Positions 1 through 6,890 of a stretch of DNA of 42,133 bases are shown in pieces. Below the pieces are notes generated by a model, which was given only the letters and a program-made list of their open reading frames with translations, did no database searches and was not told the DNA's origin. Source of the stretch: an uncultured Geobacter sp. (GTDB lineage Bacteria; Desulfobacterota; Desulfuromonadia; Geobacterales; Geobacteraceae); NCBI GenBank assembly GCA_937886325.1, contig CALABV010000092.1:1-42133 (forward strand), read 5' to 3'. The position numbers and the translations under genes are program-made. Within the stretch, counting starts at the first letter, position 1, and each line of letters begins with the position of its first letter.

Positions 1-148
1 TGTTCGAAGGGACTGAAACCGCTGCCCTTCGAATTTGAGATGTCAATCCATACTGCTCTTCTTTTGGAAAACCAGTCGTCATCCGATAAACCAAAAGCGC
101 CACTTCATCAGCAAGCTCAAAAGCCTTGAGTTTGGTGTGATCGCGCAT
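1..148 (-). CDS. Four-helix-bundle protein (S23/IVP family), 3' end outside window
   Basis: The minus-strand ATG at 148 opens a frame that runs off the left edge. About 49 codons are visible, beginning MRDHTKLKAFELADEVALL, followed by a YGLTSQIRRAAVSVPSN stretch. That pattern, with a helical start and then LTSQIRRAAVSVPSN, is typical of the small four-helix-bundle proteins first described from 23S rRNA intervening sequences and found as free genes in many Geobacter-like genomes; their function is unknown. A GGGAG ribosome site lies a few bases upstream. Just before it the minus strand carries a short tandem GGCTGAA repeat (about 160-180), a common leader of such genes. Only the N-terminal part is seen, so completeness cannot be judged. 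Confidence 0.75.
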   Translation of the reverse strand, partial: MRDHTKLKAFELADEVALLVYRMTTGFPKEEQYGLTSQIRRAAVSVPSN

Positions 149-183
149 ATCATCTCCCGTCAGTCTTCAGCCTTCAGCCTTGT

Positions 184-537
184 CTACATACCTATAGGGA
201 AGGCTTGATTCTGTGTCGAAGCCGCGACCCTGCTCTTCACCGCCAGAAATGAGAGGTACTCCTTCACATCCTCGCTTTTGAGTTCCTGCGGCGGTTTGTC
301 TTTCAGAAACCGCTGAAAATTACGGGACCATAAGGCATAGGTTTTCAGAGTCTTGCGGGAATAGTGACGCGTCTTGATATCGGCGGCCATGGTTTCGAGG
401 GCCTCGTCCCATTCCGGGCACGCGGATCTTTCCTGGTACCCGGCATCGGTGAATTGAGACCTTCGGGACGCATAGGTTGAATATACCGGGGCGCCCTCTG
501 AGACATAATAGGAGTCCTGTCCATGCTGGCTATCAGA
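184..537 (-). pseudogene. Truncated integron integrase (tyrosine recombinase) fragment
   Basis: An uninterrupted minus-strand frame runs from a stop just above 537 to a TAG at 184. It holds the N-terminal SAM-like core-binding region of an integron-type tyrosine recombinase: RHYSRKTLKTYALW, then FQRFLKDKPPQEL, SEDVKEYLSFLAVK and AASTQNQAF. After that last motif, where a helix starting NALL is expected, the frame changes to PIGM and stops, so the whole catalytic domain (Arg, His and Tyr residues) is missing. The upstream part (CPEWDEALETMAADIK) fits the long N-terminal extension of Geobacter-type integron integrases but has no convincing start. The fragment points away from the cassettes on its right, as in a normal integron. 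It cannot be an active recombinase. Confidence 0.7.
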
Positions 538-575
538 TCACGCCGGAACGGCACCATTTTTCGTGTTCTTACCCA

Positions 576-621
576 AAAAGCACATATGAGGGTCACCCAT
601 TAAAAGCACATATGAGGGTCA
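576..621. repeat. Left-end doubled motif of the RAYT element
   Basis: Two identical 20-bp units, beginning AAAAGCACATATGAG and ending GGTCA, lie at 576-595 and 602-621, separated by 6 bp. The second unit runs into the 17-bp inverted repeat at 615-631. The units resemble the complement of the right-end tandem (AGAAGCGCAAAAGGGTCA), so both ends appear to carry paired copies of one recognition motif. Confidence 0.75.
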
Positions 622-696
622 GGTCTCAACAATTGACAAATGAATGAACGACGGTACCCTTTTGGAGTGGGAACATCAGGGCACCGGAGGTAAGGT

Positions 697-1635
697 ATGG
701 CAAGGCCGTTGCGAATCGAATACCCGGGCTGTTTTTATCATGTCACAGCCAGGGGGAACGAGCAAAAAGACATATTCAAGTGCCGAAGGGACCGAGAAAA
801 GTTCCTTACCTATCTCCAGTCCTCGGTGGAGCGTTACGGTGCGAGAATACATGGCTATTGCCTGATGACAAACCATTACCACTTGCTGATGGAAACTCCC
901 GACGGCAACCTGTCACAAATCATGCGCCACATAAACGGCGCCTACACGACCTACTACAACGTAAAGCGAAAGCGTTTCGGGCATTTGTTTCAGGGAAGGT
1001 ATAAGGCGATCATAGTCGAAGCGGACGAGTACGCACTGGAACTTTCACGCTATATGCACCTGAACCCGGTACGCGCCGCTATGGTTACAAAACCTCAAGA
1101 TTATGAATGGTCGAGTTATCGATGTTATACGGGATTAAGCGGGACGCCGGATTGGCTGTCGCGCAATCTTATTCTGGACCACTTCGGTGCTCCGGACCAA
1201 GAGGGGAAATATCGACGTTTCGTTGAAAGCCTCATCGGAGAAACCTATGAAACGCCTTTCAAGGCGGTGGTAGCTTCGACTCTTCTCGGGAGTCCCGGAT
1301 TTGTTACGGCAGTATCGGAGCAACATGTCGGACATCTCTCGGCAAACCGAAACGTGCCGGCGGTCAAACAACTGTCGATGCAACGTACTGTGGAAGAGGT
1401 CATCGAAGCAGTGAAAAGAGCAGTTGGTGAGGAAGGGAGCCTTTGGAGGAAGATCAGCATTCATCTTTGTCACCGTTATAGTGGAATGAAACTCAGGGAT
1501 ATCGGCGAAAAGTTTGGCTTGAGTGATGCGGCGGTTTCGGTAACTAGTAAAAGGCTGCTTGAACTTGCGACAAAAGATAGAACCACGAGGGAAGACCTGG
1601 TGGCGGCAAAGAAGTTGTTGAATGTTGAGACCTGA
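697..1635 (+). CDS. RAYT-family Y1 (HUH) transposase
   Basis: A 312-residue REP-associated tyrosine transposase, an IS200/IS605-related single-strand endonuclease domain. It opens MARPLRIEYPGCFYHVTARG. The metal-binding HUH motif is H60-Y-H62 in MTNHYHLLME. The probable catalytic tyrosine is Y119 in SRYMHLNPVRA. The C-terminal third ends in a DnaA-like helix-turn-helix (LRDIGEKFGLSDAAVSVTSKRL), common in this subfamily. Length and motifs are intact, so the enzyme is probably functional. An AGGTAAGGT ribosome site precedes the ATG, and the gene's stop codon lies inside the right inverted repeat. RAYTs normally mobilise or maintain short palindromic repeats rather than act as selfish insertion sequences. 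Confidence 0.9.
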   Translation: MARPLRIEYPGCFYHVTARGNEQKDIFKCRRDREKFLTYLQSSVERYGARIHGYCLMTNHYHLLMETPDGNLSQIMRHINGAYTTYYNVKRKRFGHLFQGRYKAIIVEADEYALELSRYMHLNPVRAAMVTKPQDYEWSSYRCYTGLSGTPDWLSRNLILDHFGAPDQEGKYRRFVESLIGETYETPFKAVVASTLLGSPGFVTAVSEQHVGHLSANRNVPAVKQLSMQRTVEEVIEAVKRAVGEEGSLWRKISIHLCHRYSGMKLRDIGEKFGLSDAAVSVTSKRLLELATKDRTTREDLVAAKKLLNVET

Positions 1636-1668
1636 CCCTTTTGCGCTTCTTGACCCTTTTGCGCTTCT
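1623..1668. repeat. Right-end inverted repeat and tandem 18-mer of the RAYT element
   Basis: TGTTGAGACCTGACCCT at 1623-1639 is the exact complement of the left inverted repeat. It overlaps a perfect tandem of TGACCCTTTTGCGCTTCT at 1633-1650 and 1651-1668. The TGA stop of the transposase is the first triplet of the first 18-mer, so the coding end and the terminal repeat share bases. Confidence 0.8.
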
Positions 1669-1974
1669 CATCCTCTTCGTGATCATCAAGTAAGATTTAA
1701 TTATGTAGTTGAAGGAAAGAGTTATGAATCGGAGAATATGAGCTTCGGAATTACTTTCAGCGAAAATATAGGTCATATAAAAACCATTGCACAAAACCAT
1801 GCACTAGCTAAAGTTTACTATAACATTTCAAAGCCAGAAGAAGCCGTGCTCGTTCCTGGGCCCAAAATTCCAAATATCTGCTTGGTGCTTGTTCCAATTT
1901 TGCTGATTATTTGGATACTGCGGAAAGAATACAGTGAGGCCCAAAAAGGAGGCGACACGCAGGCGGCGCGATGA
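1669..1974 (+). pseudogene. 5'-truncated DUF3592-like membrane protein (integron cassette remnant)
   Basis: Immediately after the right end of the RAYT element an open frame continues as HPLRDHQVRFNYVVEGKSY, then VYYNISKPEEAVLVPG, then a hydrophobic helix (ICLVLVPILLIIWIL) and a TGA at 1972-1974. The order of a beta-rich VEGKSY segment, a YYN..PEEAVL motif and a C-terminal membrane helix fits DUF3592 proteins, whose function is unknown. The N-terminal membrane helix and the start codon are missing, and the break coincides with the transposase element. An internal ATG at 1738 could yield 78 residues, but with only half a domain. The stop codon lies inside an attC-like site, as is usual for the gene of a cassette. 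Confidence 0.6.
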
Positions 1975-2009
1975 ATCTGCGCTGCTGGTGCGCCCCCACG
2001 CCGTTGGCT
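1939..2009 (+). other. attC-like integron recombination site (degenerate)
   Basis: The outer boxes are GCCCAAA (1939-1945; consensus RYYYAAC) and GTTGGCT (2003-2009; consensus GTTRRRY), each with one mismatch. Between them lies an imperfect palindrome, GGCGACACGCAGGCGGCGC against GCGCTGCTGGTGCGCCC. The right half (GGTGCGCC..ACG.CGTTGG) is nearly identical to that of the site at 2871-2934, so the two belong to one attC family. The site begins inside the end of the DUF3592 remnant. Confidence 0.5.
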
Positions 2010-2050
2010 GAAACATAAGGAGGAACATAATCGCGTTACCCTGAACAGAT

Positions 2051-2638
2051 TTATTTATTGTTTTGTTTCAGGGTGTTCAGTTCATGCAGACACTTGTCGC
2101 GGCAGGAAGGACACAGCCCGTGGGTAAAGTCAATATCCAACCGATCCTTGAGGTATGATTCCACCTGTATCCAGTAATTTTCGTCAGTACGTACTTGTTT
2201 GCAGACGGCACAAATCGGTATGATATTTCGCAGCTCAACCAGTTCGCTAATGTCTTCCAGAACCAGAATCGCATAGTCAGTATCCTGGAAAACAAATGGG
2301 GAGGAGGTTACCAGGACGAACACCTCAACGACTTTTCCATCCCGGACGAGTTCCATTTTTTGGCGACTGCGAACAACGCTGCTACCCTGGAAGGCTTTAA
2401 GCACGGAGTTTCTCACAACACAGTCGGCGCATGCCGCACTTCGACCACAGCCATCTTCATCCACATGGTGGTGCAGGCAGTGAAGGGCCTCTCCCCCGCG
2501 CATCCTGAAAACTTCAGGTTTTTCGGTGGCTAGAATTGCTGCGGCAGCCTTGTTGTGTTCATGGATCCGAACGTCTTCATCCACTACAAAAACCGGGGAC
2601 GGCATTGCGTCAAATGCTTTGACAAGAAGATCATCCAC
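2051..2638 (-). CDS. PAS-domain protein with two cysteine quartets
   Basis: A 195-residue cytoplasmic protein with no output domain. Residues 1-135 form a PAS sensor domain: FDAMPSPVFVVDED at the start, ILVLEDISELVELRNII at the end. Inside the PAS domain are C54, C64, C70 and C73 (CGRSAACADC). The C-terminal tail has a second set, C143-x2-C146 and C176-x2-C179, in the arrangement PICAVCKQVR...YWIQVESYL...HGLCPSC that often links PAS domains to kinases or cyclases. Four plus four cysteines suggest metal or Fe-S binding and redox sensing; that is inference. The gene lies between two attC sites but reads against the array, so it needs its own promoter. A TTGACA-like hexamer lies about 50 bp upstream. 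Confidence 0.8.
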   Translation of the reverse strand: MDDLLVKAFDAMPSPVFVVDEDVRIHEHNKAAAAILATEKPEVFRMRGGEALHCLHHHVDEDGCGRSAACADCVVRNSVLKAFQGSSVVRSRQKMELVRDGKVVEVFVLVTSSPFVFQDTDYAILVLEDISELVELRNIIPICAVCKQVRTDENYWIQVESYLKDRLDIDFTHGLCPSCRDKCLHELNTLKQNNK

Positions 2639-2785
2639 AGGAAACTCCTAACTCTATCATGCGGTCATTTATATATAGTAAACACTGTCAAGGTACCTGA
2701 AATGCTTACGTTTTTCAAGTGTTGAATTATGCGGATCAATTAATGCAGAATATCCCAGTTTCGGGGACAAGGGGGGGAACCCATA

Positions 2786-2844
2786 GGGACACCCACAAAA
2801 TTATAAGTTTCTCTTGCAGAATTTTATAAATTTATGGGAGTCCC
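2786..2844. repeat. Long imperfect inverted repeat, AT-rich stem
   Basis: The left arm (2786-2806, GGGACACCCACAAAATTATAA) pairs with the right arm (2824-2844) with about 18 of 21 bases matching; the unpaired loop is about 17 bp. It lies between the start of the PAS gene and the attC site at 2871. There is no T-tract, so a terminator is unlikely. It could be a solo palindromic repeat or an operator for the PAS gene. Confidence 0.55.
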
Positions 2845-2870
2845 TCTAGCCTCTCCTGAAAATAGAGTTA

Positions 2871-2934
2871 GCATAACCAAGCGGCGGCACACGGTCTCCG
2901 CTTCACTCCGCCGGTGCGCCCCACGACGTTGGGC
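2871..2934 (+). other. attC integron recombination site
   Basis: The left box is GCATAAC (one mismatch to RYYYAAC) and the right box GTTGGGC matches GTTRRRY exactly. The inner arms GGCGGCACACGG and CCGCCGGTGCGCC pair as an imperfect stem around CTCCGCTTCA. Size (64 bp) and layout fit an attC site. It ends the PAS cassette and starts the hydrolase cassette, whose ATG is 30 bp downstream. Confidence 0.7.
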
Positions 2935-2963
2935 ATGATTGTTAAATTATTTGGAGGTGCTTC

Positions 2964-3887
2964 ATGAAGAGGGAAACGTTATATATTTTAATAATACTTT
3001 CTTCTATTTTATTCGGGTTTGATACCAGCGGTGCAGATCAAGTGACACTGAAATTCCAGTCGGCAGGCTCGTCGGATGAGATTCCGGCAACCATTCTCAA
3101 GCCTGCCGGTGAAGGCCCGTTCCCGGCTATTGTCATTGTCCACGACTGCAGCGGCCTGGGTCCAAAGTCGAGCGGGTCTCCGATGCGCTGGGGCCAGTAT
3201 CTCGTGCAGCAAGGCTACGTCATCATGCTTCCGGATAGTTTCACCCCGAGAGGTTTGCCGGGCGGGATATGTACGGTACCCCCAAGTCAGTCGAACGTCG
3301 CGAACGGGAATGTTCGCATGCGTGATGCCTACGGGGCTCTTATAGCTCTTCGTAAGCTGTCGTATGTCGACGGCAAACGTATCGGCATTATGGGTGGATC
3401 ACACGGAGGCATGACAACGCTAGCGGCAATGGTCAAATCTCCGACCGAGAATGATTTAGTGGGGGGATTAAAGAGTAACGGATTTGTTGCCGGAATTGCG
3501 TTCTATCCGAATTGTGGAGTCTGGTTTGGGGAATGGAGAACCGTTCGACAAAACAAGACTTTTGGTCCGGTAGTGAGCCATTCCGGTGTGTACAAGCCTA
3601 TCGGGCCGGTTATGATTCTCACAGGTGAAAAAGATGATTGGGATCCTGCCGAGGAGTGCCGCCAGATGGTTGAAGTGAGTCGAGCGGAGGGATATCCGAT
3701 AAGTCTCGTGACGTATCCCGACGCACACCATTCCTTTGACAGCACCCTGCCGGTCAATTTCAATCCAAATAGGACGGCCGTCAGCGCACCGACCGGAAAA
3801 GGGGCGACTGTCGGAGGTAATGCCGCTGCCTGGGCAGATGCAAAGAAGCAGGTCACCTCATTCTTCGACCAACACTTGAAGAAATAG
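2964..3887 (+). CDS. Secreted dienelactone-hydrolase-like alpha/beta hydrolase (integron cassette)
   Basis: A 307-residue alpha/beta hydrolase with an N-terminal signal peptide (residues 1-24, hydrophobic core LYILIILSSILFGF, cut probably after TSGA). The nucleophile is S146 in MGGSHGGM. The acid is probably D224 or D225 in GEKDDWDP, and the histidine H255 or H256 in YPDAHHSFD. The DLH-like layout (VIVHDCSGLG oxyanion region, RRLxY spacing) suggests ester or lactone hydrolysis in the periplasm; the substrate is unknown. GGAGG precedes the ATG. The gene is framed by attC sites at 2871-2934 and 3979-4035 with no other gene, so it is a typical single-gene cassette. It looks intact. Confidence 0.85.
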   Translation: MKRETLYILIILSSILFGFDTSGADQVTLKFQSAGSSDEIPATILKPAGEGPFPAIVIVHDCSGLGPKSSGSPMRWGQYLVQQGYVIMLPDSFTPRGLPGGICTVPPSQSNVANGNVRMRDAYGALIALRKLSYVDGKRIGIMGGSHGGMTTLAAMVKSPTENDLVGGLKSNGFVAGIAFYPNCGVWFGEWRTVRQNKTFGPVVSHSGVYKPIGPVMILTGEKDDWDPAEECRQMVEVSRAEGYPISLVTYPDAHHSFDSTLPVNFNPNRTAVSAPTGKGATVGGNAAAWADAKKQVTSFFDQHLKK

Positions 3888-3978
3888 AGGCCTAAGGACA
3901 ACGGAGGGGAGTAAATAACTGACTTCTGGACTGGACTCGAAGGACGACAAAGTGAAATGTTCAACGAAGACAATACCT

Positions 3979-4035
3979 GCCCAACGAGGCAATCCAGCGG
4001 ACGTCTTACAGACGCCGCTGATTTCGACGTTAAAC
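3979..4035 (+). other. attC integron recombination site (57 bp)
   Basis: Both outer boxes match consensus: GCCCAAC at 3979-3985 and GTTAAAC at 4029-4035. The inner arms CCAGCGGACGTC and GACGCCGCTG form a 10-bp stem around TTACA with one extra base on the left arm, the kind of extrahelical base used for strand choice by integron integrases. This is the best-formed of the three sites and follows the hydrolase gene by 91 bp. Confidence 0.8.
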
Positions 4036-4049
4036 CGAAAGGAAATTAA

Positions 4050-4460
4050 GTGATAAACGACGACGGAGATATTGTTCGAGGTTTGGGCTTCGTTGCCTTA
4101 TATGCGGCCTACTTGGAGGAACAAATCGACAACCTTCTCATGATGTTGTCACCGTTCAAAACATATGACGATAAAAAGCAGAGGTGGCCGATGAGCAAGA
4201 AGCTCAGCCATGCAATTGAAGTGATAGAGAAATTGGACGCAACGGAATTCCCTGATTACATAGCCGATCTGCGAACGTGCCAAAAACTATTTGAAGATCG
4301 CAACGAAGTCATTCACGGACGCATCTATGGGAATTTCGATAGACCAGACACACTTAAGTCAGGTAGGCGAAACATTCCCGACAGAGAAGTTTCTTCAGAA
4401 GAGCTGTTCAAGCTTTCAAACGATTTGAAGACTTCCGGACTTCCGTTTACGCGCCAATGA
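4050..4460 (+). CDS. Cassette protein with HEPN-like R-X4-H motif
   Basis: A 136-residue soluble, helix-rich protein starting at GTG 4050, chosen because AAAGGAAA lies 5-12 bp upstream and the start follows the attC box by 14 bp. Helix 1 contains GLGFVALYAAYLEEQIDNLL. Residues 84-89 read R-N-E-V-I-H, followed by G, which matches the R-X4-H active-site pattern of HEPN-superfamily ribonucleases, with a polar residue after Arg. HEPN proteins serve as toxins and antiviral RNases, and such genes are frequent integron cargo; activity here is inference from one motif. No partner antitoxin gene is seen. The C-terminus (TSGLPFTRQ) runs without an attC after it, so the cassette's right border may be lost. 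Confidence 0.65.
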   Translation: MINDDGDIVRGLGFVALYAAYLEEQIDNLLMMLSPFKTYDDKKQRWPMSKKLSHAIEVIEKLDATEFPDYIADLRTCQKLFEDRNEVIHGRIYGNFDRPDTLKSGRRNIPDREVSSEELFKLSNDLKTSGLPFTRQ

Positions 4461-4614
4461 TTTTCAGGATACCGAGGGCAGTAGCCAAACATTTGTATCC
4501 CGTTTCAAGATGAAACTGAGTGCCCCATGTCTCCTTTCTTGCCATGCAGGCGTGGGAAGACCAAGGCCAGATGGTGATATGGGGATCTACGGGAACAGAT
4601 TAGGGAGGTAAGGT

Positions 4615-5559
4615 GTGCAAGAGGCGCTGAATGATCTTGAAAACAGCGAAATCCTGACCAGGGAGCAGGCGGCGCTGCTGCGTCGGATTTATGGCCGGGA
4701 GCTCTTTTCGGTGCACTGGGAACTGCGGCTGCTCCTCTATGGCGGCATCCTGATCCTGACCACCGGCCTCGGCCTGCTGGTCGCCGAACACTTCTCCTCC
4801 ATCGGCCACCTGACCCTGCTCGCGGTCATCTCAATGGGATGCGCGGCCTGTTTTGCCTACTGCCTGCGCCACGGAGGCGGTTTCTCGCCGGAAAGTCTCG
4901 CGACGTCCGACGCGGCCTACGACTACGTCCTCCTGCTCGGCTGCCTCCTCCTCGGGACGCTGCAGGGGTATCTGGAACTCCGCTACCAACTCCTCGCCCA
5001 CTACTGGAACTGGTGGCTGCTGGCCTCCGCCCTGATATATCTCCTCTTCGCCCACTACTTCGACAACCGCCTGGTCCTCTCCCTGGCTCTTTCCACCCTT
5101 GGCGCCTGGCTCGGCGTGAAAACCAGCCGGCTCGGCACGGGGTTCTGGGATGACGCCTTGCGAGACAACGCTCTCATTTTCGGGGCACTGGTCGTGGCGG
5201 CGGGGGCGATCCAGACCCGGCTTGGCTGGAAACGCCACTTCCTTCCCGTCCACCTGCACCTCGGGGTCAACGTGCTCCTCGTTGCCCTGGTAGCCGGGGT
5301 CGGCTCCCGTGCCGCCGGCCCGGCCTATCTTGTCGGCCTGCTGCTCACCGGTGGCGGCTGCGCCCTCTACGCCCTGCGGGAACGCAGCTTCGCCTTCCTC
5401 CTCTACGCTGTCCTTTACGGCTATCTCGGCATCTCTATCTTCGTGCTCGATCGCGGTCACTGGAGCAGTGAAGGGATCATACTCTACTTTCTGGTCAGCG
5501 CGGCGACGCTGCTGGCGGCCCTGGTGGCCTTGCATCGCCGCTTCCGGAGTGCCGAATGA
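4615..5559 (+). CDS. Polytopic DUF2157-like membrane protein A
   Basis: A 314-residue inner-membrane protein starting at GTG 4615 with GGGAGG about 9 bp upstream. A short cytoplasmic N-terminus (ILTREQAALLRRIYG) of the kind seen in DUF2157 proteins is followed by about eight hydrophobic helices, the first being LLLYGGILILTTGLGLLVAEHF. The function of DUF2157 proteins is unknown. No catalytic motif is visible. The stop overlaps the start of the next gene (ATGA), so the two are translationally coupled. The pair is much richer in GC than the cassettes to its left. Confidence 0.7.
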   Translation: MQEALNDLENSEILTREQAALLRRIYGRELFSVHWELRLLLYGGILILTTGLGLLVAEHFSSIGHLTLLAVISMGCAACFAYCLRHGGGFSPESLATSDAAYDYVLLLGCLLLGTLQGYLELRYQLLAHYWNWWLLASALIYLLFAHYFDNRLVLSLALSTLGAWLGVKTSRLGTGFWDDALRDNALIFGALVVAAGAIQTRLGWKRHFLPVHLHLGVNVLLVALVAGVGSRAAGPAYLVGLLLTGGGCALYALRERSFAFLLYAVLYGYLGISIFVLDRGHWSSEGIILYFLVSAATLLAALVALHRRFRSAE

Positions 5560-6761
5560 TCGCCCTCTACGAGAAAGGCGAGCGCCGGGTGGCGGTGGTG
5601 GAGGAGGCGCGGCGCTGGCAGGAGGCCGGGATGATCACCTCGGAGCAGGCCGCTCTGGTGGCGGAGCGCTATCGTCCGGAACTGGTGCGGGTGAACCTCG
5701 TCATTCGCATCCTCCTCGCCGTGTTCACCATGGTCGGAGTGGTGGCCCTGGTGGCGCTGCCGGCCGTGATACTGATGGTTAAGGAAACCGGCTTCTCCCT
5801 GTTGTGCATGATCTTCTCCCCGCTCTGCGCCTGGGTCGCCGATCAAAAACTCATTGCCGGTCGCCGCCTCTACCGCTGCGGCGCCGAAGAGGCGTTGCTG
5901 CTGCTGGCGGTCGGCATGCTCGCCCTGGCGGTCGCCATCCCCGCCCACGACTGGGGGCACGCTGCTGAACGTCTGGCCTGGCTGACGGCGCACGGCATCG
6001 TCCTGGCCGGGGCGATCCTGCTGACGGTCCGCTACGGCTACGCCCTGGCGGCGCTCGGGGCGATGCTCGCCCTCGCCGGTCTCCCCTTCCATCTCGCAGA
6101 CATTCTCCACTGGCAGCAGCCGCACCTGCCTCGGCTTGTCCTCCTGCTGCTGCTCGGGCTAGCGGCAATCTGGGCGCAGCTGCGGCTCGCCGGCCGAAGG
6201 AGCCTGCCCCGGGGATACGTCTGGTCTTTGGAGACCGTGCGCCTCGCGGCCTGGGCGGGGATCTACCTTGACGTGAACCTCTTTGCCCACCGCCTCCTCT
6301 GGCGGGAATGGCTCGGGTGGACGCGGGGAGGATCGCTGTTCCTGTGGAGCGATCACTTCTGCGCCCTGCTTACCGCCATCCTGCCGGTGGCGGCCCTGGC
6401 GATGGGTATCAGCCGCCGCGACCGGGCCCTCCTCTGGTTCGCCGTCGTCTCCGCCGTCCTGTCGATCCTCACCCTCAAGTACTACGTACATTTCGGGCAT
6501 CTTGCCGAGGAGTTGACGACTGCGGGGCTATTGGTGGCGGGACTCGCCTTCTGCCTGCTGCGCTGGCTGCGCGCCGGTTCGCAGCGCTGCCGGGGCGCCT
6601 TTACCGCCGAACCGCTCCTCGAACCGCGTCTCTACGGTCTCGATGCCGAGGCGCTGGCGGCGATCCAGCCCCTCGCCCCGGAGGCCAGGGCGCCGCAGGC
6701 CGAGGGATTCCAACCGGGCGGCGGCGCCTTCGGGGGAGGCGGCGCATCCGGCGGCAATTAG
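5556..6761 (+). CDS. Polytopic DUF2157-like membrane protein B
   Basis: A 401-residue protein coupled to the gene before it by a 4-bp overlap. The N-terminus repeats the theme of its partner (EARRWQEAGMITSEQAALVAERYRP), which is the DUF2157 signature region, then come about ten membrane helices. The last 20 residues are a Gly-rich tail (GGGAFGGGGASGG) like those ending YgcG/TPM-type membrane proteins. The shared N-terminal motif suggests the two genes arose by duplication and that the products form a complex. The function is unknown. Confidence 0.7.
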   Translation: MIALYEKGERRVAVVEEARRWQEAGMITSEQAALVAERYRPELVRVNLVIRILLAVFTMVGVVALVALPAVILMVKETGFSLLCMIFSPLCAWVADQKLIAGRRLYRCGAEEALLLLAVGMLALAVAIPAHDWGHAAERLAWLTAHGIVLAGAILLTVRYGYALAALGAMLALAGLPFHLADILHWQQPHLPRLVLLLLLGLAAIWAQLRLAGRRSLPRGYVWSLETVRLAAWAGIYLDVNLFAHRLLWREWLGWTRGGSLFLWSDHFCALLTAILPVAALAMGISRRDRALLWFAVVSAVLSILTLKYYVHFGHLAEELTTAGLLVAGLAFCLLRWLRAGSQRCRGAFTAEPLLEPRLYGLDAEALAAIQPLAPEARAPQAEGFQPGGGAFGGGGASGGN

Positions 6762-6890
6762 ATACCAAAGAGGCATAAGGGGTCTGGAAAATGCGGGGAC
6801 ACCTCATGTATTTCGTGCCAGTAGTGTCGTCAGTCGGAAATAGGTACGGTGTCCGTTGTTTGTCCGGGCTGAACAAAAGGAATTCCAATT

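Larger units (their letters stand above)
576..1668 (+). mobile_element. Complete RAYT element with doubled inverted ends
   Basis: A transposase gene (697-1635) lies between two imperfectly inverted ends. The inner terminal inverted repeat is 17 bp and perfect: AGGGTCAGGTCTCAACA at 615-631 and its complement at 1623-1639. Each end also repeats its outer motif twice. On the left, a 20-bp unit containing CACATATGAGGGTCA occurs at 576-595 and 602-621. On the right, TGACCCTTTTGCGCTTCT occurs as a perfect tandem at 1633-1650 and 1651-1668. The last base of the right tandem is where the interrupted DUF3592 frame resumes, which marks the likely right boundary. The left boundary is less sure, and no target duplication was found by eye. 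Confidence 0.65.

Noticed and set aside
2686..2691. TTGACA hexamer upstream of the reversed PAS gene
   Set aside because: No -10 box lies at 16-18 bp spacing, so a promoter is not called, though one is needed nearby.
6794..6855. Inverted GGACACC/GGTGTCC pair before the methyltransferase gene, resembling the ends of the RAYT mini-element
   Set aside because: Only seven bases match and nothing transposase-like lies inside; it may be a worn-out element end but cannot be shown.
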